Part shown: positions 9,108 to 17,613 of the stretch, piece after piece
Position numbering within the stretch: position 1 is the first letter of the stretch
How the letters are laid out: every line of letters begins with the position of its first letter
Assembly (NCBI GenBank): GCA_025210335.1
Contig: JAOARY010000078.1
Coordinates: forward strand, 1-64,000
Length of the DNA stretch: 64,000 nucleotides
Origin: Peptostreptococcaceae bacterium
GTDB lineage: Bacteria > Bacillota > Clostridia > Peptostreptococcales > Peptostreptococcaceae
Reading direction: 5' to 3'
Notes under the pieces: generated by a model
Told to the model about the DNA's origin: nothing
Seen by the model: the letters and a program-made list of their open reading frames with translations, nothing else
The model's database searches: none
Translations under genes and position numbers: made by a program

Positions 9108-9602
9108 TTATTTTAGACGCCTCCCTTCAATCAACACTTTCATTTTTTTTAGGGTTTTATAAAGTCTTGTCTTTACCGTATTTAAATTCACATTCATCAC
9201 TTTTGATACATCATTTATTTTTAAATCCTTAAAAAATCTAAGCTCTATAAGTTGTTGCTCTTCTTTATTTAATTCATTTAATACATCATACAAATCTATA
9301 TTTTTATCTAAATCTTCCTCATATGATTTTTCAATATTTAAATCCATCAATATTTCTTTTTTGTTCTTTCTTAAAAAATTTATAGCAGTATTTTTTAGAA
9401 TTTTTAAAGACCAAGTCTTTAGATATTCTATATTTTTTAATTTATCTATCTTCGTTATTATTTTATACACAGTATCTTGCACCACATCTAATGCATCTTG
9501 TTCATTTTTAACATATATATATGCTAGTTTATATAAATAATCTTGATTTTCTCTTATGAATTTGATTGCAATCAAATAATTCTCTTCTTTTGTATTGTGC
9601 AC
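9108..9602 (-). CDS. sigV: ECF RNA polymerase sigma factor, SigV-like
   Basis: A 164-residue ECF sigma factor with region 2 (residues about 15-80, VKNEQDALDVVQDTVYK) and region 4 (about 105-155, ending in a helix-turn-helix NDVSKVMNVNLNTVKTRL). The GTG start at 9602 has AAGGAGG seven bases upstream. It sits directly before the RsiV-type anti-sigma gene with a stop overlapping the probable upstream rsiV start, so it is named SigV by context. In Firmicutes SigV responds to lysozyme after RsiV is cut by proteases. A promoter-like sequence upstream suggests autoregulation. Confidence 0.88.
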   Translation of the reverse strand: MHNTKEENYLIAIKFIRENQDYLYKLAYIYVKNEQDALDVVQDTVYKIITKIDKLKNIEYLKTWSLKILKNTAINFLRKNKKEILMDLNIEKSYEEDLDKNIDLYDVLNELNKEEQQLIELRFFKDLKINDVSKVMNVNLNTVKTRLYKTLKKMKVLIEGRRLK

Positions 9603-9624
9603 AATTAAACCTCCTTACATTAAA

Positions 9625-9654
9625 TAGACACATAAGGTTTATAAAAAGTTTTAT
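9625..9654 (-). promoter_or_regulatory. Candidate SigV-type autoregulatory promoter
   Basis: On the minus strand, AAAAC (complement of 9648-9652) is followed after 17 bases by TGTCTA (complement of 9625-9630). This resembles the ECF SigV pattern with AAAC at -35 and CGTC at -10, with one mismatch in the -10 box. It lies 23 bases before the sigV start. Confidence 0.45.
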
Positions 9655-9683
9655 AAATTTTAAATTTTTTTATAAAATAATAA

Positions 9684-9778
9684 AACTGTTGCGTTAAAAC
9701 ATTTTTCTATAATATATTGTCTTATATATTCAAAATAAAAACAATATATTATAAAATTTCGTCCTAAACACAACAGTA
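9684..9778 (-). terminator. Two-tier hairpin terminator after cardiolipin synthase
   Basis: Outer arms AACTGTTG and CAACAGT enclose an inner stem of TATAATATATTGT paired with ACAATATATTATA. The layout is the same as the hairpin at 8093-8195. On the minus strand it lies just after the cls stop and is followed by T-rich sequence. Confidence 0.7.
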
Positions 9779-9792
9779 TCTTATATTTTCAT

Positions 9793-11280
9793 CTATAATA
9801 TAGGAGAAAATAATCTTGAAAAAGATTCTCCTAATTTTTCTTTTAATGTTCTTTGTTCATACCTTTTTAAATCTAATATTTTACTATCTTTTAAATCATT
9901 TAAAAAATCCATTTCTAACTCTTTTATAATTTTTTCATCATATATAAATCCATTTATTTCAAAATTAATCATAAAACTTCTTAAATCCATATTTGCAGTT
10001 CCAATTGATGCAACTTCATCATCAATAATCATCACCTTTGAATGTATAAATCCCTTTTGATATAAATATACTTTAGCCCCTGCTTTTAATACATCTTTAA
10101 AATAAGACATAGACGCATAATAAACTATTTTGTGATCTGGAATACCTGGAAATATAATTCTAACATCAATACCACAAAGTGCTGCTGTTTTTAAAGCCAT
10201 TAAAATTGATTCATCTGGTATAAAATACGGGGTTTGTATATAAACTCTTTTTTTTGCCAAATTAATTGCACTAAAAAATGCTTTATGAATAGTTTCCCAA
10301 TTCGAATCAGGGCCACTAGAAGCTATTTGCATAACACAATCACCTTTAAATGAGATTTTTGGAAAATACTTAAAATCAAATTCTTTTTTATTAGTTGTGA
10401 AATACCAATCTAATAAAAATACCATCTGAAGCATATAAACAGATTCACCTTCTATCTTCATATGAGTATCTCTCCAAAATCCAAACCTTTTATTCTTACC
10501 TAAATATTCATCACCTATATTAATTCCACCTGTATATGCTATTTTCCCATCTATAATAACTATTTTTCTATGATTTCTATAATTTAATTTTCTATTTAAA
10601 AATGGAAAATAAGATGGTAAAAATGAAGCCACTTCTATACCATTTTTCGTTAATCTATTTATAAAATCTTTGTTAAACCAATGTTTATAAGATCCTACAT
10701 CATCATATAAAATTCTTATTTTTACGCCTTCTTTTGCTTTTTCTATTAATATATCTGATATCTTATTTCCAATTTGACTTTCTTTAAAAATATAATATTC
10801 CATATGAATATGATCTTTTGCATGTTTTAAATCACTCAGTAAATATTTAAATTTTTTATTTGCATTTTGCAAAATTTCAACTCTATTATTAGCTGTAAAA
10901 GGTGATTTTCCTGTATTTAACAAAAGCTTTATAATCCGCCTTTTACACCTCATCTCTGGATTAGAAAAAATCATATGACTAAATATAGCATCTTTTTGAA
11001 TTTCTATTAAATTCTCCATTTCAGTTAAATAATTAAACATATTTGTTTTTCTTATTTCATCAAAAGCTTTTTTTGTCTTAAAAATTTTATGTTTTTTAAC
11101 ATTTTGTCCTAAAAATAAATAAAATATAAAGCCAACCACAGGAAATAATATTAATACTAATAACCACACCAAAGTCTTTGAAGGATCTCGATTTTCTAAA
11201 AGAACTATTATTGTAACAAATATTGTAGATAAAATTATGAGTACAAAAACCATGATTACAATATGTTTTAATAATTCCAT
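9793..11280 (-). CDS. cls: Cardiolipin synthase (phospholipase D family)
   Basis: A 495-residue membrane enzyme. Two N-terminal transmembrane helices (about residues 5-27 and 36-54) form the usual PLDc_N anchor, followed by two HKD motifs: HRKIVIIDG and HSKVMIIDD, each with the expected downstream Gly-Gly or Gly-Thr-Ala-Asn. It condenses two phosphatidylglycerol molecules into cardiolipin and glycerol at the cytoplasmic membrane. A GGAGGGG site precedes the ATG. Length and motif spacing fit full-length bacterial ClsA-type enzymes. It appears to be a single-gene transcript closed by the hairpin at 9684-9778, although the ogg gene lies just upstream on the same strand. Confidence 0.93.
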   Translation of the reverse strand: MELLKHIVIMVFVLIILSTIFVTIIVLLENRDPSKTLVWLLVLILFPVVGFIFYLFLGQNVKKHKIFKTKKAFDEIRKTNMFNYLTEMENLIEIQKDAIFSHMIFSNPEMRCKRRIIKLLLNTGKSPFTANNRVEILQNANKKFKYLLSDLKHAKDHIHMEYYIFKESQIGNKISDILIEKAKEGVKIRILYDDVGSYKHWFNKDFINRLTKNGIEVASFLPSYFPFLNRKLNYRNHRKIVIIDGKIAYTGGINIGDEYLGKNKRFGFWRDTHMKIEGESVYMLQMVFLLDWYFTTNKKEFDFKYFPKISFKGDCVMQIASSGPDSNWETIHKAFFSAINLAKKRVYIQTPYFIPDESILMALKTAALCGIDVRIIFPGIPDHKIVYYASMSYFKDVLKAGAKVYLYQKGFIHSKVMIIDDEVASIGTANMDLRSFMINFEINGFIYDEKIIKELEMDFLNDLKDSKILDLKRYEQRTLKEKLGESFSRLFSPIL

Positions 11281-11331
11281 AAAATCCCCTCCATGTAATA
11301 TAATTTTAGCGTATTTTATTAGATTTATCTA

Positions 11332-12213
11332 TTATTTTTTCTTTCCTATTCCAAGTTCTCTAGCATAATAAAATAAATACTGTTGTGCAAAACCTGCATA
11401 AGGATTAAATAATTTCATTCCATAATCTTTCATTTTATTAAGACTCATATCTTCATCCAAATAAAACTCTTCCATTACTCTTTTTACCCAAACATCAACA
11501 GGAAAAGCGTTCTTTCTATAAAAAGCAAATAACATTATACAATTAGAAACCTTTGGTCCAATACCATCAAACGCTCTTAATTTATCTTCTAAATTAATAT
11601 CATTTAATTCCTTTAATTCTTCTAATTTTAAACTTTCTTCAATTATTTTTTTAGATGTATTTATTATATATTTTGTTCTAAAACTAGTTTTACATTCCTT
11701 TAACTCTTCTTCAGTTATAACTGCCAAATCTTTAGGCTTTGGAAAAGCATAATAAGTTTTTCCTTCAAATTCTTCAATTTTTTGTCCGTATTTTTCACAG
11801 ATTCTCTCTACAGTCTTTTTGATATTTGGTATACTATTTCTTGCTGATATTATAAAACTAATCATCATTTCATATATATCTTGTTTTAATATTCTAAGTC
11901 CATGCCCAAATTCAACAGATTTCTTTAAATATTCATCCATATTAGCTAAATCACTTTTTAATTTCTTATAATCTGTATCCAAATCAAAATACTCTGCCCA
12001 AATATTTTCAAAATCATCTTTATTAGTATTCATAAAATAAACATCATTATCTTTTTTATATACTTTTAATACCTTTGAATTATAAACCCCTATATAAGAT
12101 TCATCTTTTTGTTTGTTCCATCTAAAACATTGTCCACATTCAAATATATGTTTTGGTTCAAAATCCTCTAAATTCTCTATTTTAATTCCATTTTCTATTT
12201 CAATAATTTTCAT
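11332..12213 (-). CDS. ogg: 8-oxoguanine DNA glycosylase/AP lyase (Ogg type)
   Basis: A 293-residue OGG1-like repair enzyme. The N-terminal domain contains FECGQCFRW, and the HhH-GPD core has FDGIGPKVSNC, which carries the catalytic Lys, followed by FPVDVWVKR with the catalytic Asp. It excises 8-oxoguanine opposite cytosine and nicks the abasic site. AGAGGTG precedes the ATG by five bases. The gene is upstream of cls on the same strand with a 51-base gap, but their functions are unrelated. Length matches the OGG1-type family in clostridia. Confidence 0.92.
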   Translation of the reverse strand: MKIIEIENGIKIENLEDFEPKHIFECGQCFRWNKQKDESYIGVYNSKVLKVYKKDNDVYFMNTNKDDFENIWAEYFDLDTDYKKLKSDLANMDEYLKKSVEFGHGLRILKQDIYEMMISFIISARNSIPNIKKTVERICEKYGQKIEEFEGKTYYAFPKPKDLAVITEEELKECKTSFRTKYIINTSKKIIEESLKLEELKELNDINLEDKLRAFDGIGPKVSNCIMLFAFYRKNAFPVDVWVKRVMEEFYLDEDMSLNKMKDYGMKLFNPYAGFAQQYLFYYARELGIGKKK

Positions 12214-12397
12214 ATTACACCTCTTTAAATTCTTTAATTTTTGTTATTTTATAATTATAACACTTTTGTTTTCATTTTAAAATATTTATAACATTATTTT
12301 ACTTATAATTATTCCTTGTATTTTTTTTATTTCACAATTAAAATCTATAAAAAATTCATCTTATACATTTTTGTATTTATATTTTCAAATAATATGC

Positions 12398-12403
12398 TAT
12401 AAT
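12398..12403 (+). promoter_or_regulatory. Extended -10 promoter of the cobalamin riboswitch transcript
   Basis: TATAAT is preceded by TGC, giving an extended -10 (TGNTATAAT); no clear -35 was found. It lies about 20 bases before the riboswitch begins. The rest of 12214-12397 is AT-rich and holds nothing I can name. Confidence 0.5.
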
Positions 12404-12420
12404 AATTTTAATAATATTAA

Positions 12421-12587
12421 TTAAAGGTGCTTTTATAAATTTATTATTATAAAAGATAATAGGGAAAAAGGTCTAATCCTTTGCGAACCCATCACTGTGT
12501 TGTTGAGAATATATAAATAAACCACTGGTATATTTACTGGGAAGGATTATATATTTTATGAAGCTAAGCCAGGAAACCTGCCTTTGA
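12421..12587 (+). promoter_or_regulatory. Cobalamin (AdoCbl) riboswitch aptamer
   Basis: The conserved blocks occur in order: AAAGGTGC, AGGGAA, GCGAACCCATCACTGTG (B12 junction region) and AAGCTAAGCCAGGAAACCTGCC, the last being the B12-box-type element. The aptamer precedes a terminator hairpin and cobT, so binding of adenosylcobalamin should favour termination and lower CobT synthesis. Confidence 0.9.
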
Positions 12588-12609
12588 TTAAAAAATGTGG
12601 ATGACGGTA

Positions 12610-12660
12610 AAATCCATATTCTTAAAAGTACTATGTATTTTTTTGAATATGGATTTTTTT
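12610..12660 (+). terminator. Riboswitch-controlled attenuator before cobT
   Basis: The arms AAATCCATATTC and GAATATGGATTT form a 12 bp stem followed by a T run. It sits between the cobalamin aptamer and the cobT start codon, which makes this a transcription-terminating riboswitch. Confidence 0.85.
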
Positions 12661-12683
12661 GTTATCAAAAAGGGGATGTATGT

Positions 12684-13739
12684 ATGAAATTATTAGAAGA
12701 AAGTATTAAAAATATTAAACCACTTAATGAAGAATTTAAAAAATTAGCAAAAGAAAGATTGGATCTTCAAATCAAACCATTAGATAGTTTAGGTAAATTA
12801 GAAGATATAGCAATTCAATTAAGCGGTGTATTTCAAAAACAATTTGTAGATATAAATAAAAAACTTATCTTGGGCTTTGGTGCAGACCACGGTGTATTTT
12901 ATGAAAATGTGTCACCTTGCAAAAGAGATGTGACAAAATTACAATTTTCCAATTTTGTAACTGGTGGTAATGGTGTAAAAACCATATCAAGTTTTACAAA
13001 TACAGATGTTTGGGCAATTGATGTTGGTATTGATTGTGATGAAATTATAAAAGGAAGTTTTGATGAAAAAATAAGAAAAGGTACTTCCAATCTAAGAGTT
13101 GGGCCAGCAATGACCAAGGATGAAGCTATTAAATCCTTAGAAATTGGTATCAAATACGCAAATAAAGCCAGTTTAGAAAATTATGACCTTATAGGTGTTG
13201 GTGAAATGGGTATTTGTAATACAACACCTTCAACAGCTATAATGTGTGCTTTTTATGATTTAAAACCACAAGATATTACAGGAATGGGTTGTGGTCTTGA
13301 TAATGAGGGAATTAATAGAAAAATAAATGTTATTAAAGATTCTCTTAAAGTAAATTCACCTATTAATAAAGATTCTATTGAAATTTTATCTAAGTTTGGT
13401 GGATTTGAAATAGGCGCTATGGCTGGCGTAATTTTAGGTTGTGCTAAAAATAGAAAAATAGTTGTTTTGGATGGATTTATTTCATATGCAGCTTATATTC
13501 TTGCATATAACTTAAATCCACTTGTAAAGGAATATGTTATTAGCTCCCATTTGTCCGATGAACCAGCATCCAAAATGTTACTTGATAAATTAAACTTATC
13601 TCCACTACTTAATCTAAATATGAAATTAGGTGAAGGTTCTGGAGCTTCAATAGCTTTTAATATAATCGAAATAGCAAATCACACATATAAAAATATGCTA
13701 ACTTTTGATGAGTCAAATATGGAAAATACTCATCCATAA
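12684..13739 (+). CDS. cobT: Nicotinate-nucleotide-dimethylbenzimidazole phosphoribosyltransferase
   Basis: A 351-residue CobT that makes alpha-ribazole phosphate (or an analogue with another lower-ligand base) for the corrinoid nucleotide loop. It has the GVGEMGICNTTPSTA motif near residue 171 and the C-terminal KLGEGSGAS motif with the catalytic Glu. The ATG at 12684 has AAAAGGGG eight bases upstream and lies after the attenuator; an earlier in-frame ATG at 12597 would put the start inside the riboswitch and is rejected. No other corrinoid genes are nearby, so this gene probably serves salvage or remodelling, with the rest of the pathway elsewhere. Confidence 0.93.
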   Translation: MKLLEESIKNIKPLNEEFKKLAKERLDLQIKPLDSLGKLEDIAIQLSGVFQKQFVDINKKLILGFGADHGVFYENVSPCKRDVTKLQFSNFVTGGNGVKTISSFTNTDVWAIDVGIDCDEIIKGSFDEKIRKGTSNLRVGPAMTKDEAIKSLEIGIKYANKASLENYDLIGVGEMGICNTTPSTAIMCAFYDLKPQDITGMGCGLDNEGINRKINVIKDSLKVNSPINKDSIEILSKFGGFEIGAMAGVILGCAKNRKIVVLDGFISYAAYILAYNLNPLVKEYVISSHLSDEPASKMLLDKLNLSPLLNLNMKLGEGSGASIAFNIIEIANHTYKNMLTFDESNMENTHP

Positions 13740-13795
13740 TAAAAATTAGACTGTTATTTTTTGATCTAAAATTAAATATATAAAACTCTACTAAA

Positions 13796-13877
13796 TAAAA
13801 AAATATATATTCCTTAAAATTCAAAACTCACTTTGTTCAAACAATTGAATTTCTTAACAGGAATATATATTTTTAAA
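13796..13877. terminator. Bidirectional long hairpin between cobT and the MFS gene
   Basis: A perfect 16 bp outer stem, AAAAATATATATTCCT with its complement, encloses an inner AATTCAA/TTGAATT stem. Both convergent genes end here and T-rich ends occur on both strands. Confidence 0.75.
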
Positions 13878-13878
13878 T

Positions 13879-15141
13879 TTATAATTTTTTAAGTTCTTTA
13901 TTAAATAGTTGCAACAAAGTTAAAGTTGATATTATAATTGAAATACCTAAAAATAATTGTGATAAATTATATATCTTACATAAAACACCTACCAAAAATC
14001 CACCTAAAGGCGTTGCACATAATCCAATAACGTTAAATATAGAGACTACCCTCGGAAAAAATTCTTTATCTATTAAAGTCATAAGACCAATCTGAATAGT
14101 TGTACTCATAAATACAATTCCTACTCCCATAAGAAAAGAACAAGAAGCCAAAAGTGGTAATAAATAAATACTATCAGTTAATCTTCCAAGTTGAGATAAT
14201 AATAAATAACTTACTCCTAAAAATCCCCCACCTAATGTAATTGTATAAAATCCTGATATTACTTTTTTTAATTTAGGATATAAAACGCCCATAATTATCA
14301 TCCCAAATAAAAGAGGTACTGATATAAAAGATAAAGCCTCAACTCCTCTATTTAAAATTTCCTTAACATATGGTGCTTGCATTGAATTAAAAGGTACAAA
14401 AATAAAATTTATAAAACAAGCTATTAAACACATATTGAGAACTACTTTTGATTCTAATAAATATTTAAAGCCGTCTTTAAGATCTTTAAAACTACTGCCC
14501 ATAGTCATAGCTTCTTTTTTAATCAAATCTTGATATTTTATTGTTATTATAATAAATCCAGATATAAAGAATGTCATTGAATCTATAAATATAGTTCCAC
14601 CTGTCCCTATACTGCTTATAAATATCGCAGCTAAAGAAAATCCACTTAATTCAGCAATTCTAACGAGAGTAGAATCTAAAGACATACCATAGTCAAGTTT
14701 TTCTTTATCTAATCCCATCGAATACATGCTAGATGCAGATGGTGCTCTAAAGGTTTCAAAGATTGAGTTAAAGAAAGTAAGAACATATAAATACCACGGT
14801 TTAATTGTATTCGTTAAAAGTAGTATAGCTGTTAATAATACCGTTAACCCCCTTGCCATATCACATGTAAATATTATTTTTTTCTTTGAATGATAACCTG
14901 CAAACACTCCAGCAAACATACCAAATAATAAATTAGGTATTCCATTTACAGCAAATAATGTAGCCATCATAGTTTTTGAACCTGTAAGTTCATAAACCAT
15001 CCAAGAATAAGCAATTGTATCTAATGAATCTCCAAAGCGTGATATCAACTTAGCTATCAAATTTTTCACATATTGCTTTTCTTTTAATAAAGTTTTGTAT
15101 GTTATTTCATTTTTTGTTTCTATTTTCACTTGTACACTCAT
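13879..15141 (-). CDS. MFS transporter, drug/siderophore exporter type
   Basis: A protein of about 420 residues with twelve predicted membrane helices, typical of the MFS_3 (EntS/macrolide efflux-like) group. The N-terminal part contains SRFGDSLDTIAYSWMVYELT, characteristic of that group, and a loop near residue 90 contains the charged motif HSKKKIIFTCDMARG. It would export a small molecule using the proton gradient; the substrate is unknown. The ATG at 15141 has GGGGG six bases upstream and is preferred over an ATG six codons earlier. It lies beside the immunity-like block but has no obvious link to it. Confidence 0.85.
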   Translation of the reverse strand: MSVQVKIETKNEITYKTLLKEKQYVKNLIAKLISRFGDSLDTIAYSWMVYELTGSKTMMATLFAVNGIPNLLFGMFAGVFAGYHSKKKIIFTCDMARGLTVLLTAILLLTNTIKPWYLYVLTFFNSIFETFRAPSASSMYSMGLDKEKLDYGMSLDSTLVRIAELSGFSLAAIFISSIGTGGTIFIDSMTFFISGFIIITIKYQDLIKKEAMTMGSSFKDLKDGFKYLLESKVVLNMCLIACFINFIFVPFNSMQAPYVKEILNRGVEALSFISVPLLFGMIIMGVLYPKLKKVISGFYTITLGGGFLGVSYLLLSQLGRLTDSIYLLPLLASCSFLMGVGIVFMSTTIQIGLMTLIDKEFFPRVVSIFNVIGLCATPLGGFLVGVLCKIYNLSQLFLGISIIISTLTLLQLFNKELKKL

Positions 15142-15190
15142 AAAAGACCCCCAAAACATTAATCTTATATCTATAATTAAAAATTATTTA

Positions 15191-15631
15191 TTACTTTATC
15201 AATTTTTTTCTTAATTTTATATATGTTTTAACGGTACCCAAAAAATTCTTTTGGCACATGTCATCCATATCATAAAAATTCATCGCAAGTTTCTCCAAAA
15301 CATCTAAGTACTCTCTTTCTGTTATAAGAGTATTTAGAGGATATGGATATGTATCAAATAATGAACAAATCATATTCATCGCAAAATAATTATCTTCATC
15401 TAACTCCAAAGCATATTTAAAATAACTATAACCATAATCATCTACCAAACTAATCCCTATAATATTTATCACAAGTCCTATCAAAGCTATAAACTTAGAT
15501 TTAACCTTATTATCCATCTTGTTTTTATTCAAAAATAATTCAATCTTATCTATTAAGATTTGTGCATCTTCATTCCCAATTGAATTTAAAAATTCATCAT
15601 ATTCATTTTGATATTTCATATTCTCCACCAA
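15191..15631 (-). CDS. Immunity-like small helical protein, paralogue 1
   Basis: About 146 residues, helical, with a TPR-like stretch (YGYSYFKYALELDEDNYFAM, residues about 66-85). It is a diverged paralogue of the products at 17607-18041 and 18494-19024, sharing the pattern K-S/R-K-F-L/I-A-L/F-x-G, the GYSYxKxALxLDExNYxAM core and the Tyr-Leu-x-x-x-E C-terminal helix. I know no named family. The start is uncertain: TTG 15631, GTG 15628 or ATG 15619 share one ribosome site. Small soluble proteins in duplicated arrays of this kind are often immunity proteins, but no toxin gene is visible. Confidence 0.7.
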   Translation of the reverse strand: MVENMKYQNEYDEFLNSIGNEDAQILIDKIELFLNKNKMDNKVKSKFIALIGLVINIIGISLVDDYGYSYFKYALELDEDNYFAMNMICSLFDTYPYPLNTLITEREYLDVLEKLAMNFYDMDDMCQKNFLGTVKTYIKLRKKLIK

Positions 15632-15665
15632 CCTAAATGATTTAATGAAAAAGCATAATATTTCA

Positions 15666-15785
15666 CTATCTATTTTTATTTCTTGTTTTTTCTACAAAAG
15701 ATATTAAATCTTTTACTAATTTTTCATGTTTATCAAAATCTGATATCCTATCTTCAAATTCTTTATACTTTTTATCATAATCCAT
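15666..15785 (-). pseudogene. Internally deleted copy of the paralogue family
   Basis: A 39-codon reading frame whose first 33 residues (MDYDKKYKEFEDRISDFDKH and on) match the N-terminal part of the product at 18494-19024 and the copy at 17607-18041. It then jumps to a basic tail, RNKNR, which resembles the C-terminus of the 18494-19024 product (RNKDK). The middle of the gene, about 110 codons, is missing, so it looks like a deletion remnant. It retains a ribosome site, GGAGAG. Confidence 0.65.
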
Positions 15786-15813
15786 AAAAAGCTCTCCTCT
15801 TTAAAATTAATTT

Positions 15814-16917
15814 TTATTTATCTTTATTTCTTATTCTTTTATCATCTACATATATTTTTTCTATATTATTTTTTAAAGGTATTTCTTGATTTATAAATTT
15901 TAATTTATTACAATTAAATATTCTTAAATTTTCAATCTTTTTAACATTTAAGTTTAATTTTTTCAAATTTTTCATATTTGTTATTTCTACACAAGTCATA
16001 TGAAGATCAATACCATCAAAATTAAATATATCCCAATCTAAATTATCTAATGTTAAATAGTTAAGCGGAGCAAAAGTATTAATCACACTCAAATTTTTTA
16101 CTTTTGAATTTTCTATTGTTAAATCATCACATTTGAATTTCATCCCAAATTTTAAAAAATCAATAATATTCATATTTCTAAACTCTAATCCAACTCTCGA
16201 ATGATACTTGTCCAAAAAATAAAACTCTTCTACATTTATATTATCAAATATATAACTAACATCGTTTGGGTCAAAAAAGTACTCATCTTCCTCTATAAAA
16301 TCTTCTTCTATACCACTTTTAACATCTATACTTTTCAAATTATGTAGATTATAAAAACCAATATCTTCAGTAAATATATTTAATAATATTCCTTCCAAAT
16401 CTATTAAATTCCTGATTCTTAGTCTTTCTAATGCAATCATATTTGATAAATTAATAAATTTATTTTTATTTATATTTTCTAATTCTAAATTAATTAAAGT
16501 TTGATTTAATTTTAATTCTTTATTAAGTATCGAAATATCTATATCTTCTAAATCACTGAGTTTTAATAACTCTAAATGCTCCAACTTCTCCAAAAATCTT
16601 AAATCTTTTAAATTTTTAAGTTTAGATATTTCTAATTCCCGTAAATTTTTAGCATAACTTAAACCTTCTAACGATTTTAATTTATTCATATTTTTTATTT
16701 GTAAATACTTTAAGGAATTGCAGTATTTAAAAAATTTTATATTTTCTATATCCACATTATCAAAATCTATCATTTCTATTTTCTTTAAAGTGTTTAAATT
16801 CTTTATATTTTCTATCTTACAATTTTTTAAGTACAATCTTTTTATATTTTCAAAATCAAAATTTTTTATAGTTTTATTTTCTAAATTAAGAACTTTCGAA
16901 TCATCATATTCTAACAT
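15814..16917 (-). CDS. Leucine-rich-repeat-like protein
   Basis: A soluble protein of about 367 residues made of irregular repeats of 21-24 residues with the pattern L-x-x-L-x-L/I-x-x-L/N (for example LKYLQIKNMNKLKSLEGL and LRELEISKLKNLKDLRFL). A more acidic insertion lies around residues 205-225. No signal peptide or anchor is present, so it should act in the cytoplasm as a binding protein. The ATG at 16917 has AAAGG upstream. Its last residues, RNKDK, and the DNA around the stop match the end of the unrelated gene at 18494, a sign of recombination. Function unknown. Confidence 0.75.
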   Translation of the reverse strand: MLEYDDSKVLNLENKTIKNFDFENIKRLYLKNCKIENIKNLNTLKKIEMIDFDNVDIENIKFFKYCNSLKYLQIKNMNKLKSLEGLSYAKNLRELEISKLKNLKDLRFLEKLEHLELLKLSDLEDIDISILNKELKLNQTLINLELENINKNKFINLSNMIALERLRIRNLIDLEGILLNIFTEDIGFYNLHNLKSIDVKSGIEEDFIEEDEYFFDPNDVSYIFDNINVEEFYFLDKYHSRVGLEFRNMNIIDFLKFGMKFKCDDLTIENSKVKNLSVINTFAPLNYLTLDNLDWDIFNFDGIDLHMTCVEITNMKNLKKLNLNVKKIENLRIFNCNKLKFINQEIPLKNNIEKIYVDDKRIRNKDK

Positions 16918-16967
16918 TTTTAACATCCTTTCTATTCAATTTAAATATTTTTTTAGTTAATACTATA

Positions 16968-17480
16968 CTAAATTAATATACTTTCAACATAGCCCTTATC
17001 ATCAAAACTAATTTCAACATCTCCCTCTGGAGATTCAAATATATATAATTTATTCTTAAAGTTTCTATCTATCATAGGATAACCTTTTGATTTTGTAAAA
17101 ATTAAACTTAAATAGTATTTTGGAAAACATAGATATGTACTTCTATAGTCACATTCGCCTTTTTCCATTTCATAATACTTATCCATATAAATCATCAAAT
17201 CTTCTCTATTTATCTGTGGAATCTTTTTTATATCCAATTTTTTACAACCATCTATTTCTATATGTTTAACTACACCAAATTTGTCAAATAAAATAGAAAT
17301 ATCACCATTAATAGATTTAAAATTTAATCTTTTATTTATCCTTTTTTTTGACCATACTTCGTTATACTTTGATTCTTTATAGGTTATAATAAAACAATTC
17401 TTATAACTTAAATCATTATTAGGATTTCTGCTTATTAAATTCATATTTTTTAATATTTCATCAACACGTATAAAAGACAT
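16968..17480 (-). CDS. Hypothetical protein with two beta-type repeats, 170 residues
   Basis: I do not recognise the family. The protein has two similar segments, NGDISILFDKFGVVKHIEID near residues 58-77 and EGDVEISFDDKGYVESI near 152-168, which suggests a duplicated beta-rich fold. It has no signal peptide. The first 24 residues (MSFIRVDEILKNMNLIS onward) are nearly identical to the start of the chimeric product at 18494-19024, and their upstream DNA is duplicated too. It is the first gene of the left unit of the duplicated block. An immunity-type role is possible but unproven. Confidence 0.7.
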   Translation of the reverse strand: MSFIRVDEILKNMNLISRNPNNDLSYKNCFIITYKESKYNEVWSKKRINKRLNFKSINGDISILFDKFGVVKHIEIDGCKKLDIKKIPQINREDLMIYMDKYYEMEKGECDYRSTYLCFPKYYLSLIFTKSKGYPMIDRNFKNKLYIFESPEGDVEISFDDKGYVESILI

Positions 17481-17613
17481 TTAATCACACCCTTTTATAA
17501 TTTTATAAATATGTATATCATTAAACTATATTAAAATAAATACCATCAATATATATTTACATACTATAAAAATACCTTTAATAATATTTAAACCTAAAAC
17601 TCTAAATTAATTT
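17481..17613 (-). repeat. Duplicated upstream region, left copy
   Basis: About 130 bases upstream of the 170-residue gene are repeated, with scattered changes, at 19025-19165. Shared strings include TTTTATAATTTTATAAATATG and CTAAAACTCTAAATTAATT. The last string is the left half of the terminator that ends the Mrp operon at 19142-19186, so the left copy carries half of that terminator. Confidence 0.75.

Noticed and set aside
12597-12683. N-terminal extension of CobT
   Set aside because: It falls in the riboswitch expression platform and terminator; the ATG at 12684 has a good ribosome site and gives the normal CobT length.
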